A stretch of 64,000 nt of DNA from Fodinibius sp036381435 (GCA_036381435.1 DASVCW010000022.1:1-64000); one strand, 5' to 3'; shown: positions 43,620 to 53,829, counted from the first letter of the stretch. Translations and numbers: made by a program. The notes: generated by a model from the letters alone, not told the origin.

Positions 43620-46172
43620 CTACTTAACATTCACCAAAGTTGAAAAACCACCGGAAACAGTATTGGCGAGGTTCGATAAGGCACGGGGTAATGACAATCC
43701 ACCGGGACAAGCTAAAAATTTCGGCTCCCACTCCGGCTGATACTTATTCTTGTAATCCCTCACTCTTTGAAAGCCGTAAATAGTTTCTCCATAGGAATAG
43801 ACGAAATGAGCCATCTTACTCCATCTGGGAGAAAAATCATGCTCATCCATTCCTGAAAGCGGGGCCATGCCCAAATTGAACCATTTAAACTGTTGCCGCT
43901 TTCCCCAAAGCATGGTTTCAATCAGCATAAAGTCAATGATTTCTTTAGATTCATCCGGATGATACCGAAGCAAATCTGTACTCAGTTCATAGTCATTTCC
44001 GCTTCGTAAAATATTCGCGAAAGCCAAAATCCTTCCTGCTTTTTTCACTACAACAATGGGAAAATGATTCAAATAAGCTTCATTAAAATCACCCGATGAA
44101 AAGCCCTGGCCTGTTCTTTTTCGTATGCTCAAATCCGCATCAAAAATGGTTCTTAATTCCTCATAGCATCTTTGCTCCGGATTCCCGGGTAATAGCTCCC
44201 AGCTATAGCCCTCAGACATCAATCGTTGATAGTTTGTTCGCAGATCATCATCTATCGTTCGATCAACAGAAAAATTATCCAGTGAGATGCGGGCTTCTTC
44301 GCCTAATTTGAAAAGCGTGAGTCCCAAATCTAAGTAGTATTCTAAATTTTTTTTCCCGATTTGATAAAATACCGGCCATTTGTCATCACTCGAGCACTGT
44401 TCATAAAATTTCCAGATCATTTCTTCGGCTTCATCCCCGGGACCTACAGGATCACCCAATACAACCCGGCTTCGGCCTTCTTCTTTGTACATGATGAATG
44501 AAGTATGGCTCTTGTTAAACATCATCTTCTTATCACCCAGCAATACAAGGTTTGAAAGCGTATGACTGGTCTGCTGCAGAATATCTCGGGCAAATTGAAA
44601 TTCATGCTCCTCCGGCTCAATAATCTCTTTTTTCCGGGGACGAAGAAGTTTGATGAAGCCAACAATGACGGCAAATCCAAGTGCCGCGACCGTAGCTCTC
44701 AGGTAACGAGGAGCATCACCCATCAGAAAAAACTGCCACCACAGTTCTTGTTGATATTCTATATGCCGGTATGAAAAAATGCCAAGCCATACCGCGCTGC
44801 CCAACACCATTAAAATCATGGTAAACCACTGTGATGAAAACTGCTGCGAAAAAAGCGGGGCTTTGCGGTGAAATTCATCGCGGCAGGGAATCATTGCTAT
44901 GAGCATGACAGCCAGGGCTGATGCTTCTTCATAATCCGCGCCTTTCAGCAAGGAAAACAGAATCCCAAAAACCAAAAGGCCAACTGTTAAGTGATAGGCA
45001 CCATCAATCCGCCGCTGGAGAGCACCGGCTAAAATCAGCAGCGCAGCACCGATAATACTGGCTAAGAAATGAGATATTTCGATCACCGGCAGCGGCACGA
45101 AATGCTGCAGCCACTGCATTCGCGGAACTTCCGATGGCACCGCCCCAGAAAACAAAAGAATTGCTCCACCGATAAACACAGAAAAACTCATCACCTGCGG
45201 CACTACCCTCGGTACCCAACTGATAGCCTTTTCCCCCAGCTTCTTCACGCTTTCGTGATTCACCTTATATTCCTGATAACCCAGCACCACAAGCGCGCCC
45301 AGCAATGGCAGGATATAGTAAATAATTCGGTAAATTACCAAGATGCCCACTATTTTTGAGCCAGGCATAAAATTGGATAAATAAAGCAGCATTACGGACT
45401 CAAAAACACCAAGCCCTCCGGGAACCTGGCTAAACAGTCCTAAAATCTGGGCCAGCAAAAACACACCTACAAAGCTAAAGAAATTAAGTCCTGCTTCGGG
45501 CAGTAACACGTAAAGAACGGATGATGCCAGAAGCCAGTCAATCGAGGCGATTAAAACTTGCTTTACGGTCAACTTCAGATTAGGGAATTTGAAAGTCCAT
45601 TTTTTGATGGAAATTTCATTCTTAAACAAGGCGCTTGCCCAGATATACCCTACAACCATCACCAGTAAAAAAGCACCGACCACGCGCAGCGAAACAAAGG
45701 GAAGGGTGATATCCGGGGGCAGGTCCGGCGTGGCGAAAAGCAGCGAAAGGCCCGCGACTGAACAGAAGCCAATCCACAGGGTAAAAGCGCTGAAAGCTAC
45801 AATTTTGGTGACCTGAAGTCCTGAAAATCCCCATGACGAATAAATACGGTACCGGATAGAACCGCCGGTAATCAGCGCCAGTCCGATGTTATGACTAAAA
45901 GCATAACCTACGTAACCGGCACGCATTATCTTAGGAGCTTCGAGTTCTTCATCAATATAATTCACCCCCATTGCATCATAGGCAGTGAGCAACAGATAGC
46001 TCAGAAATGATAAAAGAAGCGACGCTGCGATGTAGTAATCAGGTATCGCAGCGAGCTGCTCACTTATTTCAGACAGATCGTACTGCTGCAGCTGTTTATC
46101 CAGAAACCACAGAGCAAAGCCAAAAAAGACGATGCTTATAATCGGTGCTAATTTTTTAAGAATTTTCTTCAT
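43620..46172 (-). CDS. mprF: MprF-like bifunctional membrane protein (flippase + DUF2156 aminoacyltransferase)
   Basis: An 850-residue protein. The N-terminal ~500 residues hold about 14 membrane helices (LPI/UPF0104-type flippase; QVPGGLGVFESVMLLYL is diagnostic). The cytoplasmic C-terminal domain (about 520-830) is the GNAT-like DUF2156 fold (ERGRSRVVLGDPVGP-type core, FKWFNLGMAPLSGM, FSPRWSKMAHFVY). Homologues use aminoacyl-tRNA to add lysine or alanine to phosphatidylglycerol, which gives resistance to cationic peptides. The lipid and amino-acid specificity here is unknown. The ATG at 46172 is preferred to a GTG at 46187. Confidence 0.85.
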   Translation of the reverse strand: MKKILKKLAPIISIVFFGFALWFLDKQLQQYDLSEISEQLAAIPDYYIAASLLLSFLSYLLLTAYDAMGVNYIDEELEAPKIMRAGYVGYAFSHNIGLALITGGSIRYRIYSSWGFSGLQVTKIVAFSAFTLWIGFCSVAGLSLLFATPDLPPDITLPFVSLRVVGAFLLVMVVGYIWASALFKNEISIKKWTFKFPNLKLTVKQVLIASIDWLLASSVLYVLLPEAGLNFFSFVGVFLLAQILGLFSQVPGGLGVFESVMLLYLSNFMPGSKIVGILVIYRIIYYILPLLGALVVLGYQEYKVNHESVKKLGEKAISWVPRVVPQVMSFSVFIGGAILLFSGAVPSEVPRMQWLQHFVPLPVIEISHFLASIIGAALLILAGALQRRIDGAYHLTVGLLVFGILFSLLKGADYEEASALAVMLIAMIPCRDEFHRKAPLFSQQFSSQWFTMILMVLGSAVWLGIFSYRHIEYQQELWWQFFLMGDAPRYLRATVAALGFAVIVGFIKLLRPRKKEIIEPEEHEFQFARDILQQTSHTLSNLVLLGDKKMMFNKSHTSFIMYKEEGRSRVVLGDPVGPGDEAEEMIWKFYEQCSSDDKWPVFYQIGKKNLEYYLDLGLTLFKLGEEARISLDNFSVDRTIDDDLRTNYQRLMSEGYSWELLPGNPEQRCYEELRTIFDADLSIRKRTGQGFSSGDFNEAYLNHFPIVVVKKAGRILAFANILRSGNDYELSTDLLRYHPDESKEIIDFMLIETMLWGKRQQFKWFNLGMAPLSGMDEHDFSPRWSKMAHFVYSYGETIYGFQRVRDYKNKYQPEWEPKFLACPGGLSLPRALSNLANTVSGGFSTLVNVK

Positions 46173-46346
46173 AGGTGTCTTTACCACTAAAGCACAAAAA
46201 CACTAAAGGTCTTGAGTATACTTTTAACCCTTTAATTCACTTAGTAGTCGGCTTGATGTTTTGACAGGCCATCCCCCTGCGCTCCCTTCAAAGGGAGACA
46301 TTCTTGCTCGTTTAAAGTTATTAAAATCATCCACTTATTACTTTTA

Positions 46347-47975
46347 CTAGTTTTGATCCTCATTCCGAAATGTTATGGTGAGATCCCCGGTCATTGAAGG
46401 TTGAACCTGTACATTGGTTTGAATGAAATAAGGTTCCGGTTTCACGTAGGGTGCAACCTGGCCAAAATCCCATTCTCCGTTTTCGTTTTGATCCCGATAC
46501 GCCGTGACAGTATAAGTTAAGGGAGGCAATTTCTCAATTTCAACCTGTCCGCTGAAAACCGTATCGCGGACAATGCCCGATTCTTTATTCTCAATACGCA
46601 AGTGAATATTTTGAATGGTTGAATCGGCTGCCATAATATTCAACGCTCCAAGTTGTGATGCGTACCAGACATCGGGGGAAAATTTTCGATAATCTCCGAT
46701 GACGGGATCCCAGACTCGTATCTCATAATCCAAACCTTCTTGCCAGCGCGGATTAGGAGAAATGCGTAATACGTTCCGTTCAACTTCTACATTAGGCCAG
46801 TCTTCAATAAGCTCATTGCCCTTCACAATTTTGAGTGAATCTACAATTGCGGGATCATCAATCGGCTTTGCATAGGTAACTTCAACCGGATCGGCAGGAT
46901 AATAACCGTTTAAATTATTCCGCATGATGATACGCTGTTGCGTGGTATCTTCTTGCGCGGAGCCGACAAATGTCTGTGAAACTTCCTTCAAAGGATTGCC
47001 AAATTCATCAACAATACCTTCAAGTTCGAGTGCGTAGGCTGAGGTCTGTAATAAAGGCTCTTCACTATGGGCAAACAAGATGTAGGGCTCTTCGGGAGGA
47101 ATATACAGTGGGTAAGCTTCTGAATAAAAGTTGCCAAGGGTGTCAGTAACAGTAATTTCGGTGCTGTCGGTAAACTGTATATCTTCGCTGAACCGCATTC
47201 GTAATCGTTGAGAAGAAAATAAGCCTACCCCCTGCAAAACCGGCTGAGTGGTATCGACCGGAGTGATATAAACCGTGCCGAGGGTATCGGCATCAGATTC
47301 TGTAAGCGTTATAAACTCCTGGCTGAAAAGCTGTGCCCGCTCGGAGTCTCGTTCCCAGATTTTATTGCGGTTGCGGTCTTCTACCCAGAAGGCTTTATAC
47401 TTGCCTTCCCGCAAATAAGAAAATTCAAAAACACCGCTGGTATCGGTTGAAGTAATGTAATCTGCTTTTTGAGATAAATCTACAGGGGCGTGATAAAGCA
47501 GAATCCGGTGACCTTCATCTCCTTCTCCGGTTTCGGCGTTAACTACTCGTCCCACAACTTTGCCTTCATCAATTTCGGGCCCTGTTGAAACGGCAACTTT
47601 CACCGGACTTACCATCTTATTTCCATTTTGATCGGTCAGTTCCGTTCCGACTGAAACGATAAGCGTAGTTGAATCGGGAATGGCTTGGTCAAACTCAATC
47701 GCCACTGATCTCCGGCCCCAGTCAAGCTCATATCCAATGCCGATATCGGGTTCTACGATAATCGCCTGTGTCAGCGACCCACGGTTCACCCATTCATTAA
47801 GATGAAGAACGATACTTTCTCCCGAAAAGTTGACGGTACCCGTCTCAGGATCAGTTTCTACAATAATGGGGCCTTCTTCATCCGGCGGTCCCCCGGTGGG
47901 TGATGAAGGTGTAGCGCAGCTTGCAAGGAATATTGCTATCCCTGAAACTATAAAAAATAATCTGTTATTGATCAC
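46347..47975 (-). CDS. Ig-like-domain lipoprotein (Bacteroidetes conserved type)
   Basis: A 542-residue lipoprotein (lipobox LASC, C20), then the characteristic SSPTGGPPDEEGP. Residues about 35-130 form a bacterial Ig-like (Big_5) domain, 135-230 a carboxypeptidase-regulatory-like domain (VVGRVVNAETGEGDEG, GKYKAFWVEDRNRNKIWE). Further beta-sandwich repeats follow, ending in an EF-like DQNENGEWDFG loop. It is widespread in the phylum and of unknown role, probably envelope-structural. Confidence 0.75.
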   Translation of the reverse strand: MINNRLFFIVSGIAIFLASCATPSSPTGGPPDEEGPIIVETDPETGTVNFSGESIVLHLNEWVNRGSLTQAIIVEPDIGIGYELDWGRRSVAIEFDQAIPDSTTLIVSVGTELTDQNGNKMVSPVKVAVSTGPEIDEGKVVGRVVNAETGEGDEGHRILLYHAPVDLSQKADYITSTDTSGVFEFSYLREGKYKAFWVEDRNRNKIWERDSERAQLFSQEFITLTESDADTLGTVYITPVDTTQPVLQGVGLFSSQRLRMRFSEDIQFTDSTEITVTDTLGNFYSEAYPLYIPPEEPYILFAHSEEPLLQTSAYALELEGIVDEFGNPLKEVSQTFVGSAQEDTTQQRIIMRNNLNGYYPADPVEVTYAKPIDDPAIVDSLKIVKGNELIEDWPNVEVERNVLRISPNPRWQEGLDYEIRVWDPVIGDYRKFSPDVWYASQLGALNIMAADSTIQNIHLRIENKESGIVRDTVFSGQVEIEKLPPLTYTVTAYRDQNENGEWDFGQVAPYVKPEPYFIQTNVQVQPSMTGDLTITFRNEDQN

Positions 47976-48158
47976 AAACAGCAGTTTGAGTTTTGGTTAA
48001 ATCGGGGTTAAGATACAAATTTTTAGTTTGGGAATAAGGTAGGGAATATGCTATAAGGTACAAGGATTTTAGTTTTCTTGGAGGTTTGGAAATAAATGGT
48101 AAATTAGGGATGAGAGCTTTTTCGTGACATCCGCTATTGGGATTCTCAAAATCATATC

Positions 48159-48866
48159 ATGAAAAAACTAAGTTTACTTTTTATACATTTTATATTTGTT
48201 GCAACCGTTTACGGTCAGGCTACCGAATATTCTATTCATTTAAACTCGGGACTTTTTTCGTTTGGTGGTGAATCTGCCACGGGGAGTTCTTTCATTATTG
48301 CGAGTGATGTTGGTACTATAAATAATTATACAAATAATCCTTACGGTACTAATAAAGCACTATCTTATGGACTTGCTTTACAAATCCAACGTATTACCAG
48401 TGGTCAAAGCGTTCTAGGGTTACAACTTGGATATGAGATGCTACGAAGTCATGTTCAAATTAATAGTATATCTACTAATCATCCCGATTCCCCTTTCCCG
48501 GCATCCGGACAGACAACTTTAAAGCATGATTTTTTAAATGTTTATCCTAATTTTGGCTACAGATTTCGCCTTCAAAACATGCCTATTGACTTAACTGTTG
48601 GTCCTGAATTTGGCTTTAATTTAAGTAGCAGGGAAACAGGAAAAGCAACTTTCAACGATGGAAGTCTTATAAAAACTAATACTGAGAGAAGTGATCCGGG
48701 AACAGACATTAGACTCAGGTCTTCCTTAACCATCTATTATAATGATTGGGGAATATCGGCCGGCTATTCTTATGGACTGAATAATTATACAAGTGGTTTG
48801 GCAGGAGCCAACAGTGAAAACTTTTCACGATTTATCAGATTCGGGCTAACCTATAAAATAAAGTAA
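48159..48866 (+). CDS. Outer-membrane beta-barrel protein (porin-like, OMP_b-brl type)
   Basis: A 235-residue protein with signal peptide (cleaved near VYGQ) and about eight amphipathic strands, including LNVYPNFGYRFRLQ and LTVGPEFGFNLSSRET. It ends in FIRFGLTYKIK with an aromatic-rich last strand, as needed for barrel insertion. Small eight-stranded barrels of this type have varied or unknown functions. The gene is AT-rich relative to surrounding genes. Confidence 0.75.
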   Translation: MKKLSLLFIHFIFVATVYGQATEYSIHLNSGLFSFGGESATGSSFIIASDVGTINNYTNNPYGTNKALSYGLALQIQRITSGQSVLGLQLGYEMLRSHVQINSISTNHPDSPFPASGQTTLKHDFLNVYPNFGYRFRLQNMPIDLTVGPEFGFNLSSRETGKATFNDGSLIKTNTERSDPGTDIRLRSSLTIYYNDWGISAGYSYGLNNYTSGLAGANSENFSRFIRFGLTYKIK

Positions 48867-49039
48867 CCTGTTTTTTCACTTCGCTAGTAAAATATTAACA
48901 GGAGATAAGAAACACTTGGTTTATATCTGCCTCCAATCCCGCTTCCAAACGAAGCAGATTAGTTTTTTGGTTATCTTATTATAAGTTTAACTCTTTGTGC
49001 CGGTCATCTTATCATTCAAAAAATCTTATTCAATATAAA

Positions 49040-49591
49040 ATGGCTGTTAAATCTTCGGTATTCATTGCTACAAGTTTAGATGGCTTTATAGCCAGAGCTG
49101 ATGGTGATTTAGATTGGCTTACAGAAAATGGAAATAATCAGGGAAACGAGGATTATGGGTATCAGAAATTTATAGATTCGGTGGATGCAGTGATTATGGG
49201 ACGCAACACCTTTGAAAAGGTATTAACCTTTTCCTTAGAAAAATGGCCTTATTCAAAAAGAGTTATCGCCTTGACTACCCATTCTCTTGAAATACCTGAT
49301 CATCTCACAGATAAAGTAACTGTTATGTCAGGTTCTCCTCGAGTAATTGTAGATCAATTATCCAGGGAAGGCCTTAACCATTTTTATATTGATGGTGGTA
49401 AAACTATTCAAAGCTTTTTAAACGCCGGCTTGATTAACGAAATGATAATCACGCGAATTCCTGTAATAATAGGTGATGGAATTCCTTTGTTTGGTCCGGT
49501 AGAAAACGATATTAGATTGAAACATATCTCTACTACCAGTTTCAAGAGTGGTTTAGTCCAAAGTAAATACAAAATGGCTGGGGATATCTAA
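49040..49591 (+). CDS. RibD C-terminal/dihydrofolate reductase-like protein
   Basis: A 183-residue protein of the DHFR/RibD-C fold: VFIATSLDGFIARADGDLDWL, VIMGRNTFEKVL, KRVIALTTHS, YIDGGKTIQSFL and ITRIPVIIGDGIPLF. Such stand-alone proteins are NADPH-dependent reductases of uncertain substrate. They lack the full active site of true folate reductases. The ATG at 49040 is chosen because the fold begins immediately after it. The TAA stop is embedded in an attC-like box (CTAACAAAG), as in integron cassettes. Confidence 0.82.
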   Translation: MAVKSSVFIATSLDGFIARADGDLDWLTENGNNQGNEDYGYQKFIDSVDAVIMGRNTFEKVLTFSLEKWPYSKRVIALTTHSLEIPDHLTDKVTVMSGSPRVIVDQLSREGLNHFYIDGGKTIQSFLNAGLINEMIITRIPVIIGDGIPLFGPVENDIRLKHISTTSFKSGLVQSKYKMAGDI

Positions 49592-49720
49592 CAAAGTGTG
49601 TTAATGCAGATCCTGACTACTATTATTCAACATTGTAACTTTGCTCCGCCCAAAGCTCTTCTTGGAAGTTGTTAAATAAATGGTAAACTTGGCCCGAGGT
49701 TTTAATTTCTATAGTTAGAA
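49587..49720 (+). other. Second attC-like sequence, after the RibD-C-like gene
   Basis: TCTAACAAAGTGTGTTAATG with GCAGATC parallels TCTAACAAGGCGCATTAACG with GCGGACT at 139-164. About 125 bases on is AGTTAGAA, a candidate R' box. The stop codon of the upstream gene overlaps the R'' box. Inner stem pairing is poor by eye, so the site would be degenerate. Confidence 0.3.
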
Positions 49721-49746
49721 AACCAGTTGCTACAAATTGACGTCTT

Positions 49747-51027
49747 ATGCAAGAAATAGTAATCATTATAATTTTACTGGTATTTAACGGTTTGCTTGCA
49801 ATGAGTGAAATTGCTTTCGTATCGGCAAAGCGTTTTAAACTGGAGGATAAAGCAAAAAAGGGTAATGACTCTGCCAGAAAGGCATTATCTTTATTAGACG
49901 AACCCGAAAGGTTTTTATCAGCAATACAAATAGGAATTACCACTGTAGGCATTCTTGCCGGTGCTTTTGGCGGTTATGCTTTGGCCGAAGACATAACACC
50001 TTATTTGGAAAATATTCCATACATCAAACTATATGCCGAACAGATCTCTTTTGTCTTAATTGTTGCTTTTATTACCTACCTGTCTTTAGTTATCGGCGAA
50101 CTGGCGCCCAAAAGTATTGCGTTAAATAATCCCGAGAAAATTACGGTACGAATGGCGCCGCTGATGTATGCTATCACAAAAATCTTTTCCCCCTTTGTAA
50201 GCTTTTTAAGTGCATCAACCAAAGGATTATTGTTTTTTATGCGGATAAAAAAGAGTGAAGAACCGCCCGTTACCGAAGAAGAATTAAAATCATTATTAGA
50301 GCTTGGAACCGAGCACGGTACTTTTGAAAAAGAAGAATCCGAAATGATAAAAAGGATATTCAGCTTTAATGATAAGAAAGTTAACTCTATTATGGTTCCA
50401 AGAACCAAAATTGAATGGATTGATTCTTCTTTTTCAAATCAGGAAACCTTTCAGTTTATCTCTTCCCGTCATTATTCAAGGTATTTCGTATGCAAGAATG
50501 ATATCGATAATTTTTTAGGGTATGTAGAATCGAGAGAATTCTTAACGAAATACCAGGAAGACCCTTCTTTTAACTTGAAAAGCATTTTAAATGAAGGCCT
50601 TATAGTTCCGGAATCTATTTATTCTTTTGAATTACTGGAAAAGTTTAGAGTCAATAAAACAGACATCGCCTTAATTGTGGATGAATATGGAGGTACCGAA
50701 GGCCTCATCACTTTACACGACTTAATTGAGAATATTTTTGGAGAACTACCCGACAAATTTGAAGAAGTAGAACAAAAAATAGTTAAACGAAAAGACGGTT
50801 CATTTTTGGTTGATGGCGCAACTGAAATAATAGCCGTTTCTGACTTTTTCTCTGTTGAGTTTAACCCTGCCGATTATTCTACTTTCAGCGGATTTATCAT
50901 GTCGCAGCTTGGAAGAATACCAAAAGAAAGTGATATAATAAATTATGGCGGACTTGAATTTGAAGTGCTGGATATGGATGGCAAGAGGGTGGATAAAATC
51001 TTAGTGAAAAAAACGGAATCATCTTAG
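49747..51027 (+). CDS. CNNM/CorC-type transporter (HlyC/CorC family)
   Basis: A 426-residue membrane protein: DUF21/CNNM domain with about four helices (residues 1-180; LAMSEIAFVSAKRFKLE, GELAPKSIALNNPE). A CBS pair follows (about 200-330; IMVPRTKIEWID, VDEYGGTEGLITLHDLIE), then a CorC_HlyC domain (FLVDGATEI). Related proteins export Mg2+ or other divalent cations at the inner membrane. The cation is not determinable from sequence. Confidence 0.88.
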   Translation: MQEIVIIIILLVFNGLLAMSEIAFVSAKRFKLEDKAKKGNDSARKALSLLDEPERFLSAIQIGITTVGILAGAFGGYALAEDITPYLENIPYIKLYAEQISFVLIVAFITYLSLVIGELAPKSIALNNPEKITVRMAPLMYAITKIFSPFVSFLSASTKGLLFFMRIKKSEEPPVTEEELKSLLELGTEHGTFEKEESEMIKRIFSFNDKKVNSIMVPRTKIEWIDSSFSNQETFQFISSRHYSRYFVCKNDIDNFLGYVESREFLTKYQEDPSFNLKSILNEGLIVPESIYSFELLEKFRVNKTDIALIVDEYGGTEGLITLHDLIENIFGELPDKFEEVEQKIVKRKDGSFLVDGATEIIAVSDFFSVEFNPADYSTFSGFIMSQLGRIPKESDIINYGGLEFEVLDMDGKRVDKILVKKTESS

Positions 51028-51028
51028 G

Positions 51029-51075
51029 AATTTCACAGAGTGACACGAAAATTCACTGGGTACTCTGTGAATTTT
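51029..51075. repeat. Palindromic repeat / likely terminator
   Basis: AATTTCACAGAGT (51029-51041) mirrors ACTCTGTGAATTTT (51062-51075), directly after the CorC-like gene. A CTCGTCGGAC...GTGCGACGAG hairpin of another family follows at 51160-51194, just before the end of the convergent peptidase gene. Confidence 0.6.
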
Positions 51076-51217
51076 CCTTTGCAAAACGTAAAGCTTGTTT
51101 CAGCAGTTTTTCCGTTTAAGGTCACTGATTCATCTGGGCCTTAAAAAATCTCTTTTTCAACTCGTCGGACATCCAAACCAGATGTGCGACGAGTAATTCA
51201 TCATTCAAAATTTAAAA

Positions 51218-52870
51218 TTATTCCAGTCCCAGCACTTCTTTACCCTGTTTAAAAATAATATCGGTGGGAATATCCTGTGCTGCTACACGATCTAACGATT
51301 TCCGGAGCTGTGGACCTACGCTTCCATACTTTTGGATAAATGCTTCTACACCTTCATAATCTCCGTCACCCTGAAACATCAGAATTTTTCTTGAAAGCGC
51401 ACGGCTCGCTTCTTCCATTTTATCAACATTAACACGATAAGCTTGTGCTTCTTCATCATAAGAAACGGCGCCTTTATCTTTATAAAAGTTAAATCGAATC
51501 ACGTTGGCAAGCCCGTGAGCATCACCCGTCCCAAAACGGATGGAGCGGAAAATACTGGCCACGAAAGTAACATAATTATTCTCGATGCTGCCTTCCTTAA
51601 TCATTCCTTTATCACGCAGACTGGTGATCATATATAATCCCAGCACATCAGCTTTACCCTCTTCAAGGGCTGAATAATGATCTTTCAGCGCTTCACGTAC
51701 CATACCTTTACCGGTGATGGTTTGGCTGATACCTAACCCGTGAGCCACTTCATGAAACATGGTATTGGCGAAAAAAGCATCAAAAGTGATGTATTTTTGT
51801 TGTTCGGGAACAATCAGCAGATTAGCGATAGGTACCAGGATTTTTTCGTACTTGGCCCGCATTACATTTTTTAGCTGCAATCGCCGAGTGCCGATATTCA
51901 TCCTGATTTCAGGATTATTCGGCAGGTTGATGGCGATTGTTTTAGCACCTGCATTCGCTGACCCTGCGTAAAATACTGCATCATACACATTCAAATCAGC
52001 ATTGCTTCCCGGCATTTCCTGCTTATACTTATCCGGTACAGGCAGTCCTTTTTGGAGTTCCGGCAGTACTTCGGAGTATCTTGCCAGCCGCTCACTCCAT
52101 TCCATATCCTTGACCAGCACAATGCCTTCATGTGCGGCCTTATAGCCATACAACTGATCCTCATAGGTCTCAATGGGACCGATCACAATGCCAATTTTAT
52201 TATCCTTCATTTCGAGCCAGGCAATATCACTGGCTTTATATTCGCCGGTCAACAATGCTTTCGCTCGTAAATTAAGATATTTTTTTAGGCCTTCATTTTC
52301 GGTTATCTGCGCTGCTTCTTCCAACTTTGAAGCAATTAACTGATGCTGCTCGGCAAAGGCCTCACGGTACGGAACGGTAGTGAGTGAATCGCTATCGTCA
52401 TAGCGAATTAAGGTGTACAAATTATCCTTTTTGGTATTATCCCACGCCTCAAATTCCTCTTTGGTCATCTCCGCCGGATAGAAATTAGCTCCTGCCGGTT
52501 TGGGGCCTACCCCTTCTACAAAAGGCTCGTTATTGTTAAGACGATCCCACGGCCCGTAGTTAATGGAGGCATACTTTTTAGTAAGTGAATCCTCAATTAT
52601 CTCCATTAATTCGCTTTTATCACCATAAGCTTCATGCCAAAATATCTCATTCATCGGCTTGGAAGCCTCAATAAGCAAAGCGAGCACTTTTTTCTGGCTC
52701 TCCGTCAGCTTACTCATATCAGTGGTGAGGGCAACGGTAGTATATTGATCAATTCGCTCTTGCATAGTCATATCACCGGTTGCTTCAGAATTTGCCTTCG
52801 TGCAACTTTGCATCGCAAAAGAAAAAACCGCTATTGTCAATATAAAAACAGCTATGGGAAATCGTTTCAT
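51218..52870 (-). CDS. M49 (dipeptidyl-peptidase III)-like zinc peptidase lipoprotein
   Basis: A 550-residue protein with lipobox MQSC (C23), so exported. Zinc motif MFHEVAHGLG (H373, E374, H377) and downstream EEGKADVLG (E403, E404) correspond to the HExxGH/EExxA(E/D) pair of family M49. The first motif here is the five-residue HExxH form rather than the six-residue HExxGH of classical DPP III. Probable release of dipeptides from peptides in the periplasm or at the surface; substrate unknown. Confidence 0.8.
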   Translation of the reverse strand: MKRFPIAVFILTIAVFSFAMQSCTKANSEATGDMTMQERIDQYTTVALTTDMSKLTESQKKVLALLIEASKPMNEIFWHEAYGDKSELMEIIEDSLTKKYASINYGPWDRLNNNEPFVEGVGPKPAGANFYPAEMTKEEFEAWDNTKKDNLYTLIRYDDSDSLTTVPYREAFAEQHQLIASKLEEAAQITENEGLKKYLNLRAKALLTGEYKASDIAWLEMKDNKIGIVIGPIETYEDQLYGYKAAHEGIVLVKDMEWSERLARYSEVLPELQKGLPVPDKYKQEMPGSNADLNVYDAVFYAGSANAGAKTIAINLPNNPEIRMNIGTRRLQLKNVMRAKYEKILVPIANLLIVPEQQKYITFDAFFANTMFHEVAHGLGISQTITGKGMVREALKDHYSALEEGKADVLGLYMITSLRDKGMIKEGSIENNYVTFVASIFRSIRFGTGDAHGLANVIRFNFYKDKGAVSYDEEAQAYRVNVDKMEEASRALSRKILMFQGDGDYEGVEAFIQKYGSVGPQLRKSLDRVAAQDIPTDIIFKQGKEVLGLE

Positions 52871-52973
52871 CAGTATATTTTTTTCGTTAAACAGGATGGC
52901 TGAAAATATAAAATTTACGACAACTTTGCTCTTATGCTATATAGACAACGAGAAACTTTTCATCCTTCCAATT

Positions 52974-53041
52974 GACCTGACAGCATATCAAGTGTTTTTC
53001 TGATTCCTGTCAGTGTCTTTGAAAAGCAACGCTGTCAGGTC
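52974..53041. repeat. Palindromic repeat (GACCTGACAGC type)
   Basis: GACCTGACAGC (52974-52984) mirrors GCTGTCAGGTC (53031-53041) perfectly, with a CCTGTCAG half inside. It lies in the 214-base gap between the peptidase and FMN-reductase genes. Confidence 0.65.
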
Positions 53042-53084
53042 CTCAGAACGCTGATAGGTTGCTTTAAGGTTAACTCCTAAACGA

Positions 53085-53642
53085 TTAGCCGTTGATCTTC
53101 TTCGTCCAATCCACCAGGTTTTGCAATAGTTTTCGCATTAGATCTTTGGAGGTATCATCCGTAAGTTTCATTTGGTCATCAAACTTTTCTTTGGCCCTGG
53201 CCACCAACACTTCTGGCTGATTGACCGGATGAATGCCTAGAAACACAAACATTTGCCGCAGGTGATATTGCGCCCTGGCAGTTCCGATCATGCCGGTAGA
53301 AGCACCCATAATAGCTGCTGTTTTTCCTTTAAAAGAATTATCTCCATATGGTCTGGATGCCCAGTCGATAGCATTTTTCAAAACGCCTGGAACAGAATAA
53401 TTATATTCCGGTGTGACGAACAAAATAGCATCTGCCTTACTCACTTTTTGCTTTAAATCCTTAACCTTCTGCGGGGGATCCTTTTCCTTATCCTGATTAA
53501 AGCCCGGAATACCGTCCAATTCAAAAATTTCAATTTCCGCTTCATCCGGCGCTAGCTGTACTGCTTCTCTAAGTAACGCACGGTTGAAAGATTTTTGCCT
53601 GAGGCTGCCTGCCATTCCGAGAATCTGTAATTTATCACTCAT
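53085..53642 (-). CDS. NADPH-dependent FMN reductase
   Basis: A 185-residue flavodoxin-fold protein: GMAGSLRQKSFNRALLR (phosphate/FMN loop), FVTPEYNYSVPGVLKNAIDW (family hallmark) and AAIMGASTGMIGTARAQYHLR. Members reduce FMN, quinones, azo dyes or chromate with NAD(P)H in the cytoplasm. Monocistronic. Confidence 0.9.
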   Translation of the reverse strand: MSDKLQILGMAGSLRQKSFNRALLREAVQLAPDEAEIEIFELDGIPGFNQDKEKDPPQKVKDLKQKVSKADAILFVTPEYNYSVPGVLKNAIDWASRPYGDNSFKGKTAAIMGASTGMIGTARAQYHLRQMFVFLGIHPVNQPEVLVARAKEKFDDQMKLTDDTSKDLMRKLLQNLVDWTKKING

Positions 53643-53829
53643 GATTATGTAGTTTATTAAATTAGTATATAATCAATGCTATTATGCTGCTTCTTGTTTT
53701 GCTCAACAAAAAGGGGAGTAATTTTGTTTGGGATTATAGTTGGTTTTTAGAAACCTATAAAAGAAGCTTCGATTCAAAGCTTCCTTTAAGAAAATCCATC
53801 TTCTTTAATCGAAATTTATAGATAAAAAT

